Assembly (NCBI GenBank): GCA_030544685.1
Contig: CP086683.1
Location: forward strand, 1,674,001-1,738,000
Direction of reading: 5' to 3'
DNA length: 64,000 nt
DNA from: Pseudomonas sp. B21_DOA
GTDB lineage: Bacteria; Pseudomonadota; Gammaproteobacteria; Pseudomonadales; Pseudomonadaceae
Numbering within the stretch: the first letter of the stretch is position 1; each line of letters opens with the position of its first letter. This document shows, piece after piece, positions 45,906-56,312 of this stretch. The notes under the pieces are model-generated. The model did not search any database, was not told where the DNA came from, and was given only the letters and a program-made list of their open reading frames with translations. The position numbers and the translations under genes are program-made.

Positions 45906-47576
45906 TCACAACTGATAACTGAAACTGATGCTGTACCGAGGCTTGCGGTTCAACGTGTCCAGCGCTTCATCGGACATGGCCTTCGCCACTTCCAGGGCGA
46001 CGTTGTAGTACTTGGCATCGCCGAACCTCAGTCCGAGCGCGGTAGATGACAGGTTGTTGGCCTGCACCGGCAGTTGGTTGAACCAGCTGCGCGAGCGGTC
46101 GATTACTACGTAGGGTTGCAGGATGCGCACCCAGTTGCCGTCGCGGTTGAAGCTGTAGTTGACCTCGTAGGCCACGCCCCAACCCTTGTCGCCCGAGGCC
46201 TGGTCGTCGGGGTAGCCACGGCCGAAGTTCTGCCCGCCGAATACGGCGCGTTCGCTGTCGGGCAGGGTGTCGTCGCTCCAGTAAAGCGCCGCCGAGAGCA
46301 CGCCTTGCCAGTTGTCGAGGAACTTGTCGCTCTGCACGCCGGACAGTCTGACGCGGAAGAAATCCAGGTCGATGTCGTCGTAGTTGGTGTGCGCGCCGAG
46401 GCTGTCGAAGCCCTGGTAGACGCCGGCACTGAGGATGCGCAGTTGGCGGGCGTCGGCCTTGCGCCAGTCGCCTTCGAAAGCCAGGGCGCGGACGTCGGTG
46501 CGCAGTTCGGTGCTGAAGGGAAAGTTGATGCCGTCATAGCGCGTCTTGTCGTCGACCGCATACAGGCGCGAGCCGGCGGTAAGCAGTTCGTTGGCGGAGG
46601 CGATCAGGGGCGTGCTGAAGCCGATCGAGTAGCGATCGTTCTCGCGGTGGGTACTCAGGCGTCCGCCACCGCCCACCAGCACTTCGGTGTCCGGGTCGGC
46701 GCGGTAACGCGAGGCCGAGACGTTGAGTTGGGTGCCCTCGGTATCGAGGAACTGGCTGTAGTCGAGACGGTAGTAATGCTCTTTGTCGTCGCCTGGTGGG
46801 AACAGGCCGCTGAGGCTCAACTGTTCGCCCATCGACGTCTGCGAATTGCTGCTGACACCGAGCAATGCCTGTGGGCCGTTGCGGTTGTCTTCGGTGGTGC
46901 TCAGGGTGCTGGTGAACGGTTTGCGACTGGCCTGGGCAACCAGGGTGGTCGCGCCATCGGTGGTGCCCGGCGGTGGCACTTGCGCTTGGATGGTCACCCC
47001 GGGAATGCGGCTCATCAGCGTGGTGTAGCGCTCGAAGGTCTTGCGCGTCAGCGGGCGTTCGGCCTGGATCTTGGCGGCGAGTTTGTCGAGCAGGCCTTTG
47101 ACCCGGCCGATGTCGCCCTGCATCTGGATATCGCGCACGTAGCCCTCGACCAGCACCACCCGCGCCACGCCGTCATCGAAGTTCTGTTGCGGCAGGAACG
47201 CGTAGGACAACAGGTAGCCGTCCTGCTGATAGCGACGGGTGATGTTGCGCGTGGCTTCGATCAGTTCGGCCAGGCTGGCCTGGCGGCCGATCAGGGGCTT
47301 GTAGATTTCCGCGAGTTCGTTGAGCGGGTAGATCGTGCCGCCTTCGATCTGCACGGTCTTCAGGTTGACCTTGGTTTCCATCAGCAGTGGCTGCGCGGCG
47401 GTCGCACCCGGGTCGGGCACTTGCAGTGGCGCCGCGCTCGGGCGATAGGCGTCGGCGGGCAGGTTGGGTACGGGCAGGTTGCGGATGGTTTCGTTGCTGT
47501 TGAGAAAACTGGGCAAGGTGTCGGCGAGGGCAGCGGAACTGAGGCTCAGGCACAGCAGGGATGCCAGTACGCGCAT
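45906..47576 (-). CDS. TpsB/FhaC/ShlB-family two-partner secretion pore
   Basis: 556 aa from ATG 47576, with GGAG upstream. Signal peptide (MRVLASLLCLSLSSAALA), POTRA domains (LKTVQIEGGTIYPLNELAEI, YQQDGYLLSYAFLPQQNF, GVARVVLVEGYVRDI), and a C-terminal beta-barrel with the Omp85 motif FGGQNFGRGYPDDQASGDKG, ending in the barrel signature ISFSYQL. These pores export TpsA exoproteins or adhesins. No TpsA with a TPS domain is nearby; the upstream gene is a Gly-rich lipoprotein. Confidence 0.93.
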   Translation of the reverse strand: MRVLASLLCLSLSSAALADTLPSFLNSNETIRNLPVPNLPADAYRPSAAPLQVPDPGATAAQPLLMETKVNLKTVQIEGGTIYPLNELAEIYKPLIGRQASLAELIEATRNITRRYQQDGYLLSYAFLPQQNFDDGVARVVLVEGYVRDIQMQGDIGRVKGLLDKLAAKIQAERPLTRKTFERYTTLMSRIPGVTIQAQVPPPGTTDGATTLVAQASRKPFTSTLSTTEDNRNGPQALLGVSSNSQTSMGEQLSLSGLFPPGDDKEHYYRLDYSQFLDTEGTQLNVSASRYRADPDTEVLVGGGGRLSTHRENDRYSIGFSTPLIASANELLTAGSRLYAVDDKTRYDGINFPFSTELRTDVRALAFEGDWRKADARQLRILSAGVYQGFDSLGAHTNYDDIDLDFFRVRLSGVQSDKFLDNWQGVLSAALYWSDDTLPDSERAVFGGQNFGRGYPDDQASGDKGWGVAYEVNYSFNRDGNWVRILQPYVVIDRSRSWFNQLPVQANNLSSTALGLRFGDAKYYNVALEVAKAMSDEALDTLNRKPRYSISFSYQL

Positions 47577-47709
47577 AGGACACTCCATGGTCAGAACACA
47601 GCACAGGGCAGGTTTTTCCTTAGAAAAAGGCGGAAGACTCGTGGGAATCTTCCGCCCTCAACCAAGCGTAGGCGCTGTAGGTAAGGCCGTCGAATCGGCC
47701 AGGTGCAAT

Positions 47710-49266
47710 TCAGCGTTTGTTGCCGCCCAGCGCGCCGGTCAGGCCGCCGAGTACCCCGCCCAGACCGCCAGTTGTGCCGCCAGTGGCAGTGCCGCTGTTG
47801 ACCAGACCACCGACCGCTGCCACGGTGCCGCCAACGTTGGTGACCAGACCGCCGACGGCAGTGGTGACCGGATTGTTGGTGGCGGCAATCGCCCCGCCGA
47901 GGTTGCCGACTGCGGCGCCCACCTGACTTGTGATACCTGCGACCGGCGTGCCGAGACCGGTAGCGGCGCCGACCTGTTGAGTCACAGTGGTGACGGCGCT
48001 GGTGACCGGATTGAGACCCGCACCGACGGCGGCGCCGACGCTGGCCAGCGGCGAGGTGGTTGCAGTGATCGGAGTGCCCGAGCCACCGAGTACGGTGTTG
48101 ATCGACGCAATCGTGTTGCCCAGCCCGCCAGCAGTGACGCCGCCGGCACTGACTACACCGCTGGTGCTGCCGGCATTCAGGCCGCTGCCAACGTTGACCA
48201 CCGCACCCCCGACGGTTTGCAGCAGGCCGGTACCGCCGAGGCCACCACCGATGCCGCCGATGCCGCCAGTACCCGAGCCAGTACCATTGGATACCAGACC
48301 GCCCGCTTTGCCGGCTGCCGTGCCGGTATTGCTCAGGGCGCCGCCGAGGGTGTTGGTCAGGGCATTGCCGCTGCCTGCGTCGGTAACTTTGCCGCCGAGG
48401 CTGTTTACCGTTGCGCCGACTTTCGCAATCGTCCCTTTGAGCGGATCACCCAGGCCGGTGGCATCACCGAGTTTGTCGGTGGTGCTTTCGACCATGGCGA
48501 TCACCGGCACCAGACCGCTGCCGAGCTTGTTGGTCAACTGGCTGGTCGGGCCGCTGGTCAGTGAGGTGTTGAGGGTGTCGCCAAGCATGGTGACTTTTTC
48601 ACCGATGCCATCGACCAGCGGCACTACTTTGGTCACGACGCCACCAACCACGGGAACGCTACGGGTCGCAGTGTTCAGTTTGACGCTGAGGTCCGACACG
48701 CCGTCGCCGACATCGGAAACCACACCGCCAACCGAGGCCACGGTGGTGGTCAGGCCATTGGGGTCAGTGGCCAGTTTGCCGATGCCATTGCTGACACCAT
48801 CGCCCAAGGTACTGACGACGTTGCCGGTGGTGTTGGCAAGGCTTTGCACGATACCGCCAGCGACTGGAACCGTGCTCAGCGAATCACCGATCTGGCCGAC
48901 GCCATCACCGACACCGCTGACGGTTTTGCCGACGTCCTGCACCAGCGTTGTGGTCACCAGCGATGGTGTGGTCGGGTTGGTCGGGGTGGTGGGATCGGTC
49001 GGATCCGTAGGGTTGGTCGGATCGTTGCCGCCGCCGGTGCCGCCAGTGCCACCGGTTCCGCCGCCGGTGCCACCAGTGCCGGCAGTATCGCCGCCGGTTC
49101 CGCCGCCCGCGCCACCGCTGCCATCGGTGCCTGCCGTGCCGTCCGCCGTCGAGCTGCCCGAACTGCTGCGATGACCGCCACCGCCGCTGCTGCAGCCGAC
49201 GAGGCCGACCGAAAGAATCAGTGCCAGCGCGATTGCCGATTTGGACCACATCACTTGAGTTTTCAT
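47710..49266 (-). CDS. Gly/Val/Thr-rich repetitive lipoprotein upstream of tpsB
   Basis: 518 aa from ATG 49266. Lipoprotein signal with LVGC, then a Ser/Gly linker, a GTGG-type repeat and a DPTNPTDPTDPTTP stretch. The remaining ~400 aa are an irregular repeat of about 20-30 aa with Gly, Val, Thr, Leu and paired GG or VG, e.g. GGVVSDVGDGVSDLSVKLNT. Often labelled collagen-like in pseudomonads, but it lacks regular Gly-X-Y triplets. Likely a surface lipoprotein; it could be the partner of the TpsB pore. Function unknown. Confidence 0.78.
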   Translation of the reverse strand: MKTQVMWSKSAIALALILSVGLVGCSSGGGGHRSSSGSSTADGTAGTDGSGGAGGGTGGDTAGTGGTGGGTGGTGGTGGGNDPTNPTDPTDPTTPTNPTTPSLVTTTLVQDVGKTVSGVGDGVGQIGDSLSTVPVAGGIVQSLANTTGNVVSTLGDGVSNGIGKLATDPNGLTTTVASVGGVVSDVGDGVSDLSVKLNTATRSVPVVGGVVTKVVPLVDGIGEKVTMLGDTLNTSLTSGPTSQLTNKLGSGLVPVIAMVESTTDKLGDATGLGDPLKGTIAKVGATVNSLGGKVTDAGSGNALTNTLGGALSNTGTAAGKAGGLVSNGTGSGTGGIGGIGGGLGGTGLLQTVGGAVVNVGSGLNAGSTSGVVSAGGVTAGGLGNTIASINTVLGGSGTPITATTSPLASVGAAVGAGLNPVTSAVTTVTQQVGAATGLGTPVAGITSQVGAAVGNLGGAIAATNNPVTTAVGGLVTNVGGTVAAVGGLVNSGTATGGTTGGLGGVLGGLTGALGGNKR

Positions 49267-49460
49267 GATTGAGATTCCTGCACCTGTCACAACGTTACGT
49301 TGCCTTCGATGGCTCGCCGATCTGTCGTCGGCGATGCCTCGTCCGTGGCTGTAATCTCAGTCGACGGCAGGTTTTTCACCATTCTCAAGTTGGTATTAAC
49401 CCCTTTATATAGAGGGCTCGGCGCTATGCCGAAGGACTAATACCCCGGTAATAAACGGGC

Positions 49461-49494
49461 AAAAAAAGCCTTGAAATTCAAGGCTCGGTTTTTT
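49461..49494. terminator. Bidirectional terminator downstream of the MaoC gene
   Basis: AAAAAAAGCCTTGAA and TTCAAGGCT followed by CGGTTTTTT form a strong stem with A and T runs on both sides. Confidence 0.85.
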
Positions 49495-49567
49495 CAAAGC
49501 GGCGGGCAGGGCGCGGAAAAACTTAAGTGATATATACACAATTAACGGGTTTTTCCGCCCCGCCAGA

Positions 49568-50422
49568 TCAGGCGATCGGTTGCCACTGACCGACCATATG
49601 TTCCAGGTCGCCGGCGCCGATCAGGCGCAACTCACCGCTGGAACCCGCGGCACTGGCCAGCAATGTCACTTCACTGGGCAGGCGCACCGGTTTGCGAAAG
49701 TGCACGGCGATTTCCAGGTTGGCTTTGGGCAGGTGATCGGAGAGTGCCGCCAGTGTCCGCGCCTTGTTCCACAGTCCATGGGCAATCGCGGTGGGAAAAC
49801 CGAACAGTTTGGCGCTCGCCGCACTGAGGTGAATCGGGTTGTAGTCGCCGGAGACTTTCGCATACTGGCGACCGATATCGGCCGGTGCAGTCCAGCGCGC
49901 CACTTCGAGCAAGTCCTGTGACGGCTGCCAGTCCTGTGCCAGCGCCTCGCCCTCGAGTTTTACCCCGCGACAGAGCATCCGGCTTTCGGCTTCCCACAGT
50001 GGCCCGAGTTGATCGTCCAGGGTAGTGAGCAGATCGAACGTCGCGCCCTTGGCATGTGGTTGCAGGTTGTGCACACGCACGCTGACTTGCGCGCGGCTGA
50101 TCGCGCCCATCGGCCGCAACACGCGGATGCGGTTGCTCAGGTGAATCAGCCCCAGCAGCGGGAACGGAAAATCCCTGGCCGTGAGCAATTGCATCTGCAA
50201 GGCGAAGGCAAGGATGTGTGGATAGGTCGGCGGCAGCAGGCCGTCATCGACGAAACCGCAGACTTTGCGATAGGCCGCCAGCCGTTTGCCGTCGATATCG
50301 ACCCAGCAGCGCAGGCCGCTGTCTGGCAGTTGCGTACCGGTGATTTTGCGTCGCGTCGCTGCCCGCGAGTACAGTGCGGGCAGACTCGGTTCGCGATCCA
50401 GCGTGTGCCATTCGATGCTCAT
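49568..50422 (-). CDS. MaoC-like (R)-enoyl hydratase/dehydratase
   Basis: 284 aa from ATG 50422 (MSIEWHTLDREPSLPALY). The C-terminal hot-dog domain has the hydratase motif region DIGRQYAKVSGDYNPIHLSA and AIAHGLWNKARTLAAL. The N-terminal half is a second, degenerate hot-dog fold. It starts 2 bp after the ketoreductase stop, so both act together, probably on 3-hydroxyacyl thioesters. Substrate chain length is unknown. Confidence 0.88.
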   Translation of the reverse strand: MSIEWHTLDREPSLPALYSRAATRRKITGTQLPDSGLRCWVDIDGKRLAAYRKVCGFVDDGLLPPTYPHILAFALQMQLLTARDFPFPLLGLIHLSNRIRVLRPMGAISRAQVSVRVHNLQPHAKGATFDLLTTLDDQLGPLWEAESRMLCRGVKLEGEALAQDWQPSQDLLEVARWTAPADIGRQYAKVSGDYNPIHLSAASAKLFGFPTAIAHGLWNKARTLAALSDHLPKANLEIAVHFRKPVRLPSEVTLLASAAGSSGELRLIGAGDLEHMVGQWQPIA

Positions 50423-50424
50423 GC

Positions 50425-51776
50425 TCAAGCCCCCAGAACGCTTTGCCCACAGACCCGCAACGCCTGCCCGGTGAACGCGCCCGTGCCCGGTTGCGCCAGC
50501 CACGCCACGGCTTCGGCGACGTCTTGCGGCAAGCCGCCCTGGCCCAGCGAACTCATGCGGCGCCCGGCCTCGCGCAGGCCGAACGGAATGTGCGCAGTCA
50601 TTTGCGTCTCGATGAAACCCGGTGCGACGGCGTTGATGCTGATGCCGCGCTCCAGCAGCGTTGGCGCCCATGCCTGGGCCAGACCGATCAGGCCGGCCTT
50701 GCTCGCCGCGTAGTTGGTCTGCCCGCGATTGCCGGCGATGCCGCTGATCGAGGCGAGCAGGACCACCCGTGCGTTGTCGCGCAGGGTGCCGCTGTCGAGC
50801 AGGGCCTTGGTCAGCACTTGCGGAGCATTGAGGTTGACGGCCAGCACCGCGTCCCAGAATTCCGGGGTCATGTTGGCCAGGGTTTTGTCGCGGGTGATGC
50901 CGGCGTTGTGCACGAGGATGTCGAGCCCGTCGGGCAGCTGTTCGATCAATTGCGCGGCGGCATCATCGGCGCAGATATCGAGGGTGATCGCACGTCCGCC
51001 CAAGCGGGCGGCGAGGGCCTCGAGGTCGGTCTTGGCCGGCGGTACGTCGAGCAGAATCACCTCGGCGCCATCGCGGGCGAGGGTTTCGGCAATCGATGCG
51101 CCGATGCCGCGCGCGGCACCGGTGACCAGCGCCTTGCGTCCGGCCAGTGGGCGCGTCCAGTCAGTCACTGGCGTGGCGCACGCGGTCAGGCGAATCACCT
51201 GACCGGAAACGAATGCGCTTTTCGGCGAAAGGAAAAATCGCAGCGGGCCTTCCAGTTGATCTTCGGCACCTTCGCCGACGTAGATCAGCTGCAAGGTGCC
51301 CCGCCGCGCAGTTCCTTGGCCAGTGAGCGCGAGAAGCCTTCAAGTGCCCGTTGAGCACTGGAAGCGAACGGATCGATCAGGGTTTCCGGCGCGCGGCCGA
51401 GAATCACCAGGTGCGCGCTTTGGTCGAGGTTCTTCATCAATGGCTGGAAGAATTCGCGCAGTTGCTTGAGCTGGTCGGTGTGCTGCAGGTCGCTGGCGTC
51501 GAACACTACCGCTTTGATTTTCGGCCCGTGGCCGGGGATCCACGCGGTGGCCAGCGAGGGCTCGCTGCCGTAGCTGTAGATTGCATCGGTCAAGCGATTG
51601 GCAAACCCGCTGATCCGTTCGGCCAGCGGCCCGCCACCGATCAACAGGGCGCCCTCGATCGGCCGCAGACGCCCCGCCTGCCAGCGTTCCAGCCGCACCG
51701 GCGACGGCAGGCCCAAGGCCCCGACCAGACGATGGCCGAAGGATGAGTTGGCGAAGTCGATATAGCGGTCAGACAT
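50425..51776 (-). CDS. Long-form 3-oxoacyl-ACP reductase (FabG4-like); frameshifted
   Basis: 450 aa restored. The N-terminal ~190 aa (MSDRYIDFANSSFGHRLVGA) is the extra domain of the long FabG type. The C-terminal SDR domain has the NAD(P) motif LVTGAARGIGASIAE, the catalytic Ser in LLASISGIAGNRGQ and YAASK. The frame breaks in CCCC 51299-51302: ELRGG should continue GTLQLIYVGEGAEDQLEG. Paired with the MaoC gene and divergent from a thiolase, the set makes a reduction/dehydration/thiolysis module for acyl-CoAs. Confidence 0.9.
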
Positions 51777-51884
51777 GGAACGCTCTCCAGAAGTTGGGGT
51801 TCAAAGTGTGGACTGCCTACGGCAATCAATCGTTCGATCGCCGCAATAAGGCCTACGCTGGTTTAGCAGAGTAGACCACTGACC

Positions 51885-51976
51885 CTGTGGGAGCGGGCTT
51901 GCCCGCGATAGCGGAGTGTCAGCCGCTGAAGGGTTGGAAATGCCGCCCCCATCGCTGGCAAGCCAGCTCCCACAGG
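51885..51976. repeat. REP pair of mixed subtype
   Basis: TGTGGGAGCGGGCTTGCCCGC and the inverted GCTGGCAAGCCAGCTCCCACA lie in the gap between the ketoreductase and thiolase genes, close to the thiolase start. Confidence 0.85.
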
Positions 51977-52013
51977 TTTCCATGTGAATCCGCAAATTCC
52001 ACAGGAGTTATCC

Positions 52014-53290
52014 ATGACCCAGCTGCGCCGCGTCGCGATCATCGGCGGTAACCGCATCCCTTTCGCCCGCTCCAACGGGCCGTACGCCACCGCAAGCAAT
52101 CAGGCGATGCTCACCGCCGCGCTGGAAGGCCTGATCGAACGCTACAATCTGCACGGCCAGCGCATCGGCGAAGTGGTGGCGGGCGCGGTGCTTAAATTGT
52201 CACGGGATATGAACCTGACCCGCGAATGCGTGCTCGGCTCGCGCTTGTCTCCGATGACGCCGGCCTATGACATCCAGCAAGCCTGCGGCACCGGTCTGGA
52301 AGCGGCGCTGCTGGTGGCGAACAAGATCGCCCTTGGCCAGATCGACTGCGGCATTGCCGGCGGCGTCGACACCACTTCCGATGCGCCGATCAGCGTCAGC
52401 GAAGGCCTGCGCAGGATTCTTCTGCTGGCCAACCGCGCCAAGAGCACCGGCGACAAACTGAAAACCCTTTGCAGTTGCGGCCCCAGCATCTGATTCCCGA
52501 ATTCCCGCGCAACGGCGAGCCACGCACTGGCCTGTCGATGGGCGAGCACTGTGAGCTGATGGCGCAGACCTGGAATATTCCTCGCGAAGAACAGGATCAA
52601 CTCGCCTTTGAAAGCCACCACAAACTCGCCGCTTCCTACAGCGAAGGCTGGCACAACGATCTGATGACACCGTTTCTTGGCCTGACCCGCGACAACAATC
52701 TGCGCCCGGACCTGACCCTGGAAAAACTCGCCACGCTGAAACCGGCGTTCGAGAAAAGCGCCAAGGGCACGCTGACGGCGGGCAATTCCACGCCGCTCAC
52801 CGATGGCGCTTCGGTGGTGTTGCTGGGAAGTGAGGAATGGGCCAAAGAGCGCGGCTTGCCGATCCTCGCTTATCTGCGCGACGGCGAGGCGGCGGCGGTG
52901 GATTTCGTCAACGGTGCCGAGGGCCTGCTGATGGCGCCGGTGTACGCCGTGCCACGCTTGCTGGCGCGCAACGGCCTGACCTTGCAGGATTTTGATTACT
53001 ACGAAATTCACGAAGCCTTCGCCGCGCAGGTCTTGTGCACGCTCAAGGCCTGGGAAGATCCCGAATATTGCGAAACCCGCTTGGGGCTCGACGCGCCGCT
53101 GGGTTCGATTGATCGCACTCGGCTCAACGTCAAAGGGAGTTCACTGGCGGCGGGGCATCCGTTTGCCGCGACCGGTGGGCGGATTGTCGCGAATCTGGCA
53201 AAACTGCTGGATGCGGCGGGCAAGGGCCGAGGGTTGATCTCGATCTGTGCAGCGGGCGGGCAGGGTGTCACCGCGATCATTGAACGCTAA
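52014..53290 (+). CDS. Acetyl-CoA C-acetyltransferase (thiolase, FadI-like); frameshifted
   Basis: About 425 aa restored from ATG 52014 (MTQLRRVAIIGGNRIPFARS) with AGGAG upstream. The nucleophilic Cys is in DIQQACGTGLEAALLVAN, the His in YYEIHEAFAAQVL, and the second Cys in LISICAAGGQGVTAI. The frame breaks at TTT 52468-52470: DKLKTL should continue LQLRPQHLIPEFPRNGEP. Cleaves or condenses 3-ketoacyl-CoA. Divergent from the ketoreductase-MaoC pair. Confidence 0.93.
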
Positions 53291-53302
53291 GCAGTATTCC
53301 AA

Positions 53303-53391
53303 TGTGGGAGCGAGCCTGCTCGCGAAGGGGGCGTGTCAGTCGCCATCATTTTCTGCTGACAGACCGCTTTCGCGAGCAGGCTCCCACAGGG
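53303..53391. repeat. REP pair (REPIN)
   Basis: TGTGGGAGCGAGCCTGCTCGC and the inverted CGCGAGCAGGCTCCCACAGG, the second copy with a four-base gap. The following 53392-53618 shows no gene; it must hold the promoter of the RIO kinase gene. Confidence 0.82.
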
Positions 53392-53618
53392 GCTTCGGTG
53401 CATGTGCATGTCAGATTCTGTCGCAAATGCCCTTGCCGGCCGATACCAATCAATGCCACGGTCTCGGCTATGATTCGCCCGGGTCGCTGCGATTGATCCG
53501 GCACAGTGTGTGCATCCTCAAGGTTCACAGGTCGGCAACCCCTCCCCGTCGGGCGAGGATTGCCGTATAACGAGTGACATTCGCGTGTTTGGTAATAAAG
53601 GACCCACAATAAAAGCTG

Positions 53619-54515
53619 ATGAAGACTCCAAAACGCATTGAACCCCTGATCGAGGACGGTCTGGTCGACGAAGTGCTGCGCCCACTCATGAGTGGCAAAG
53701 AGGCAGCTGTTTATGTAGTGCGCTGCGGCAATCAGTTACGTTGCGCCAAGGTCTACAAGGAGGCGAATAAACGCAGTTTCCGCCAGGCGGCCGAGTATCA
53801 GGAAGGCCGCAAGGTTCGTAACAGCCGGCAGGCGCGGGCCATGGCGAAAGGGTCCAAGTTCGGTCGCAAAGAGACCGAAGACGCCTGGCAGAACGCCGAA
53901 GTGGCGGCGCTGTTCCGTCTGGCCGGCGCCGGTGTGCGAGTGCCCAAACCCTATGACTTCCTCGACGGCGTGCTGTTGATGGAACTGGTGGCCGACGAAT
54001 TCGGCGACGCCGCGCCGCGTCTGAACGATGTGGTGCTGGAGGCGGATCAGGCACGCGAGTATCACGCGTTCCTGATTTCGCAGATCGTGCTGATGTTGTG
54101 TACCGGTCTGGTGCACGGTGACCTCTCCGAGTTCAACGTGCTGCTGACCCCGACCGGCCCGGTCATCATCGACCTGCCCCAGGCAGTCGACGCTGCGGGT
54201 AACAACCACGCGTTCAGCATGCTCGAGCGTGACGTTGGCAACATGGCTTCGTACTTCGGCCGTTTCGCGCCGGAATTGAAGAAGACCAAGTACGCCAAGG
54301 AAATGTGGGCGTTGTACGAAGCCGGCACCTTGCACCCGAACAGTGTGCTGACCGGCGAGTTCGACGATCCGGAAGACCTGGCCGATGTCGGCGGGGTGTT
54401 GCGCGAAATCGAAGCGGCGCGCCTCGACGAGGAACGCAAGCAAGCCATTCGCGCGGCGGACGACGCGCCGAAAGGCAAACCCGAAGAACCGCCTCCACCG
54501 CCGTGGATGCAATGA
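53619..54515 (+). CDS. RIO1-family serine protein kinase
   Basis: 298 aa. ATP-binding part with the RIO-type loop SGKEAAVYVVRCGNQLRCAK, a conserved stretch YKEANKRSFRQAAEYQEGRK, hinge LLMELVADEFG, the catalytic loop LVHGDLSEFNVLL, and the metal motif VIIDLPQAVDAAG, in which the usual RIO segment is conserved. The Pro-rich tail ends PPPPPWMQ. Target unknown. A terminator follows. Confidence 0.93.
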   Translation: MKTPKRIEPLIEDGLVDEVLRPLMSGKEAAVYVVRCGNQLRCAKVYKEANKRSFRQAAEYQEGRKVRNSRQARAMAKGSKFGRKETEDAWQNAEVAALFRLAGAGVRVPKPYDFLDGVLLMELVADEFGDAAPRLNDVVLEADQAREYHAFLISQIVLMLCTGLVHGDLSEFNVLLTPTGPVIIDLPQAVDAAGNNHAFSMLERDVGNMASYFGRFAPELKKTKYAKEMWALYEAGTLHPNSVLTGEFDDPEDLADVGGVLREIEAARLDEERKQAIRAADDAPKGKPEEPPPPPWMQ

Positions 54516-54527
54516 TCGCGTGATGAG

Positions 54528-54551
54528 AAACCCGGCTTCGGCCGGGTTTTT
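54528..54551 (+). terminator. Rho-independent terminator after the RIO kinase gene
   Basis: AAACCCGGC-TTCG-GCCGGGTTTTT: a GC stem with a TTCG loop and a T run, 13 bp past the stop. Confidence 0.93.
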
Positions 54552-54581
54552 GTGCCTGCGCATTCCAGAACCAGCGAAACA

Positions 54582-54671
54582 CCTGTGGGAGCGAGCCTGC
54601 TCGCGAAGGCGGTATGTCAGTCACCGATAACGGTGGTTCAAATGCCTTTCGCGAGCAGGCTCGCTCCCACA
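54582..54671. repeat. REP pair (REPIN)
   Basis: TGTGGGAGCGAGCCTGCTCGC and the inverted CGCGAGCAGGCTCGCTCCCAC enclose about 45 bp, upstream of the MFS gene. Confidence 0.88.
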
Positions 54672-54738
54672 TGAGATATTGGTGTTGCTGAAAGTTGTAT
54701 GGGAATCTTGCCTGCCTTTGCACACTCAAGGACTGAAT

Positions 54739-55945
54739 GTGACCACCTCACGCAACACCCACCTGATCGTAACCGCCCGGCTGATCTCCGATTTCGGCGC
54801 CTTCCTCAACATGGTCGCGCTCGCCACATACGTCTACCTGCTGAGCAACAGCGCCATGAGCGTCGGCATCTTCCTCGCGAGCCGTGTCGGTGGCGGGATT
54901 TTCGCCAGCATGATCGGCACGCGCTTCTACCGGCGCTGGCAGGGCCGCGCGCCGCTGATTGCTTTCGATCTGTTGCGCGCCGCGCTGCTGGGGCTACTGT
55001 TGGTCACACCGGCGAATCAGCAGACATGGCTGTTGCCGTTCATTGCCTTCGGCCTTGGCCTGGGCAATTCGATGTTCGCCATTGGTCTCAACAGCCAGTT
55101 GCCGCACTTGATCGAGCCGGCGCAGTTGCTCAAGGCCAATGCCTGGATCACTTCAGCTTCTTCAGCCGCTATGGTCGGCGGCAGTCTGGTGTCGGGGTTG
55201 CTGGTGGCTGCTTTTGGTTTCGAAACGGTCTTCGCCCTCAACGCGCTGACCTATTTGCTCGCGGCGCTGCTGATCGTGCCGCTGCGTTTCGAAAAACCGA
55301 TGTCAGCGAACAGCCGCAACGCGGTGAATGGGTTGCGCTGCGGCAAGGCCTGCGTTCGCTGCCAGTGGTCGCGGCCATGCTCGCGGTGACCATGGCCGAC
55401 ACCTTGGGCAGCGCCGCGCACAACGTCGGCTTCCCGATCATTTCGAAACTGCTCACGCCCGAGGCGGCGAGTACGACCTTGGGCCTGGCGCTTGCGGTAT
55501 GGGCGAGCGGCAAACTGCTCGGCGCGCGCATCGCCAGTCACCTCAAAGGCTCGGAGAACAGCCACCTCGAAAGAAGATTTTTCTGCGGCGTGGCGCTGAT
55601 GTCTTGCGGTTTCATTCTGATGTTCCAGCAGCACAGCCTCTACGGTCTGCTGCTGTTCGCCTTGCCGGCCGGGCTTGGCGACGGGGTTTCCGAAGTCAGC
55701 CTGATGTCACGTTTGCAACGGGAACCTGCGGCGTTGCGCCTGCCGATTTTCAGCGTGCTGACCTTGCTGCAGATGACCGGTTTCGGCATCGGCATGCTGG
55801 TTGCCGCGCCGGTCTATGCGTGGTGGACGCCGGGGGCCGTAGTCATGCTGTTCCACGGCATTCCCTCGGCACCTTGGGCGTGGTGACGCTGCTGCGGATC
55901 AGGCGCGGGCGGGTTGCGCGCAGCAGCCCGACGCCAGTTCCTTGA
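54739..55945 (+). CDS. MFS transporter; two frameshifts
   Basis: About 402 aa restored from GTG 54739 (VTTSRNTHLIVTARLISDFG) with AAGGA upstream. About 12 hydrophobic segments with MFS-like loops (ASRVGGGIFASMIGTRFYRR). Two one-base losses: near 55320-55324, after SANSRNA, where it should continue GEWVALRQGLRSLPVVAAML; and in CCC 55863-55865, where FHGIP should continue [20 protein letters not shown]. The 3' end then overlaps convergent cueR by about 47 bp. Substrate unknown. Confidence 0.85.
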
Positions 55946-56312
55946 GGATCGGGCAGTCCGGACGATGGTCGCCGCTGCAATGCTCGACCAGATCCTGCAG
56001 GGTGTCGCGCAACTCGCCGAGCTCGCGGATCTTCTGGTCCAGCTCGTCGATGTGCTGGCGCGCCAGTGCTTTCACATCGGCGCTGGCGCGCTGGCGATCC
56101 TGCCAGAGGGTCAGCAGCTTGCCGACCTCTTCCAGGGAAAAGCCCAGATCCCGCGAGCGCTTGATGAACGCCAGTGTGTGCAGGTCATCGCTGCCGTACA
56201 CGCGGTAGCCGCTGTCGGTGCGATTGGCCGCTTTGAGCAAACCGATCGACTCGTAGTAACGAATCATTTTTGCACTCAGGCCACTCTGCCGGGCCGCTTG
56301 GCCGATGTTCAT
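55899..56312 (-). CDS. cueR: CueR, copper-responsive MerR-family activator
   Basis: 137 aa. N-terminal winged helix ([20 protein letters not shown]), dimerisation helix, and the Cu(I)-binding loop with two Cys in [10 protein letters not shown], as in CueR. The C-terminal CC pair (ELASGCCAQ) is also usual. Its ATG overlaps the copA stop, so it is co-transcribed with copA. Target sites fitting CueR precede copA and copZ. Confidence 0.95.
   Translation of the reverse strand: MNIGQAARQSGLSAKMIRYYESIGLLKAANRTDSGYRVYGSDDLHTLAFIKRSRDLGFSLEEVGKLLTLWQDRQRASADVKALARQHIDELDQKIRELGELRDTLQDLVEHCSGDHRPDCPILKELASGCCAQPARA

Noticed and set aside
46074..48564. Long plus-strand open frames over the TpsB and lipoprotein genes
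   Set aside because: Both lie opposite well-supported genes with signal peptides and family motifs; the plus-strand products are unbiased shadows.
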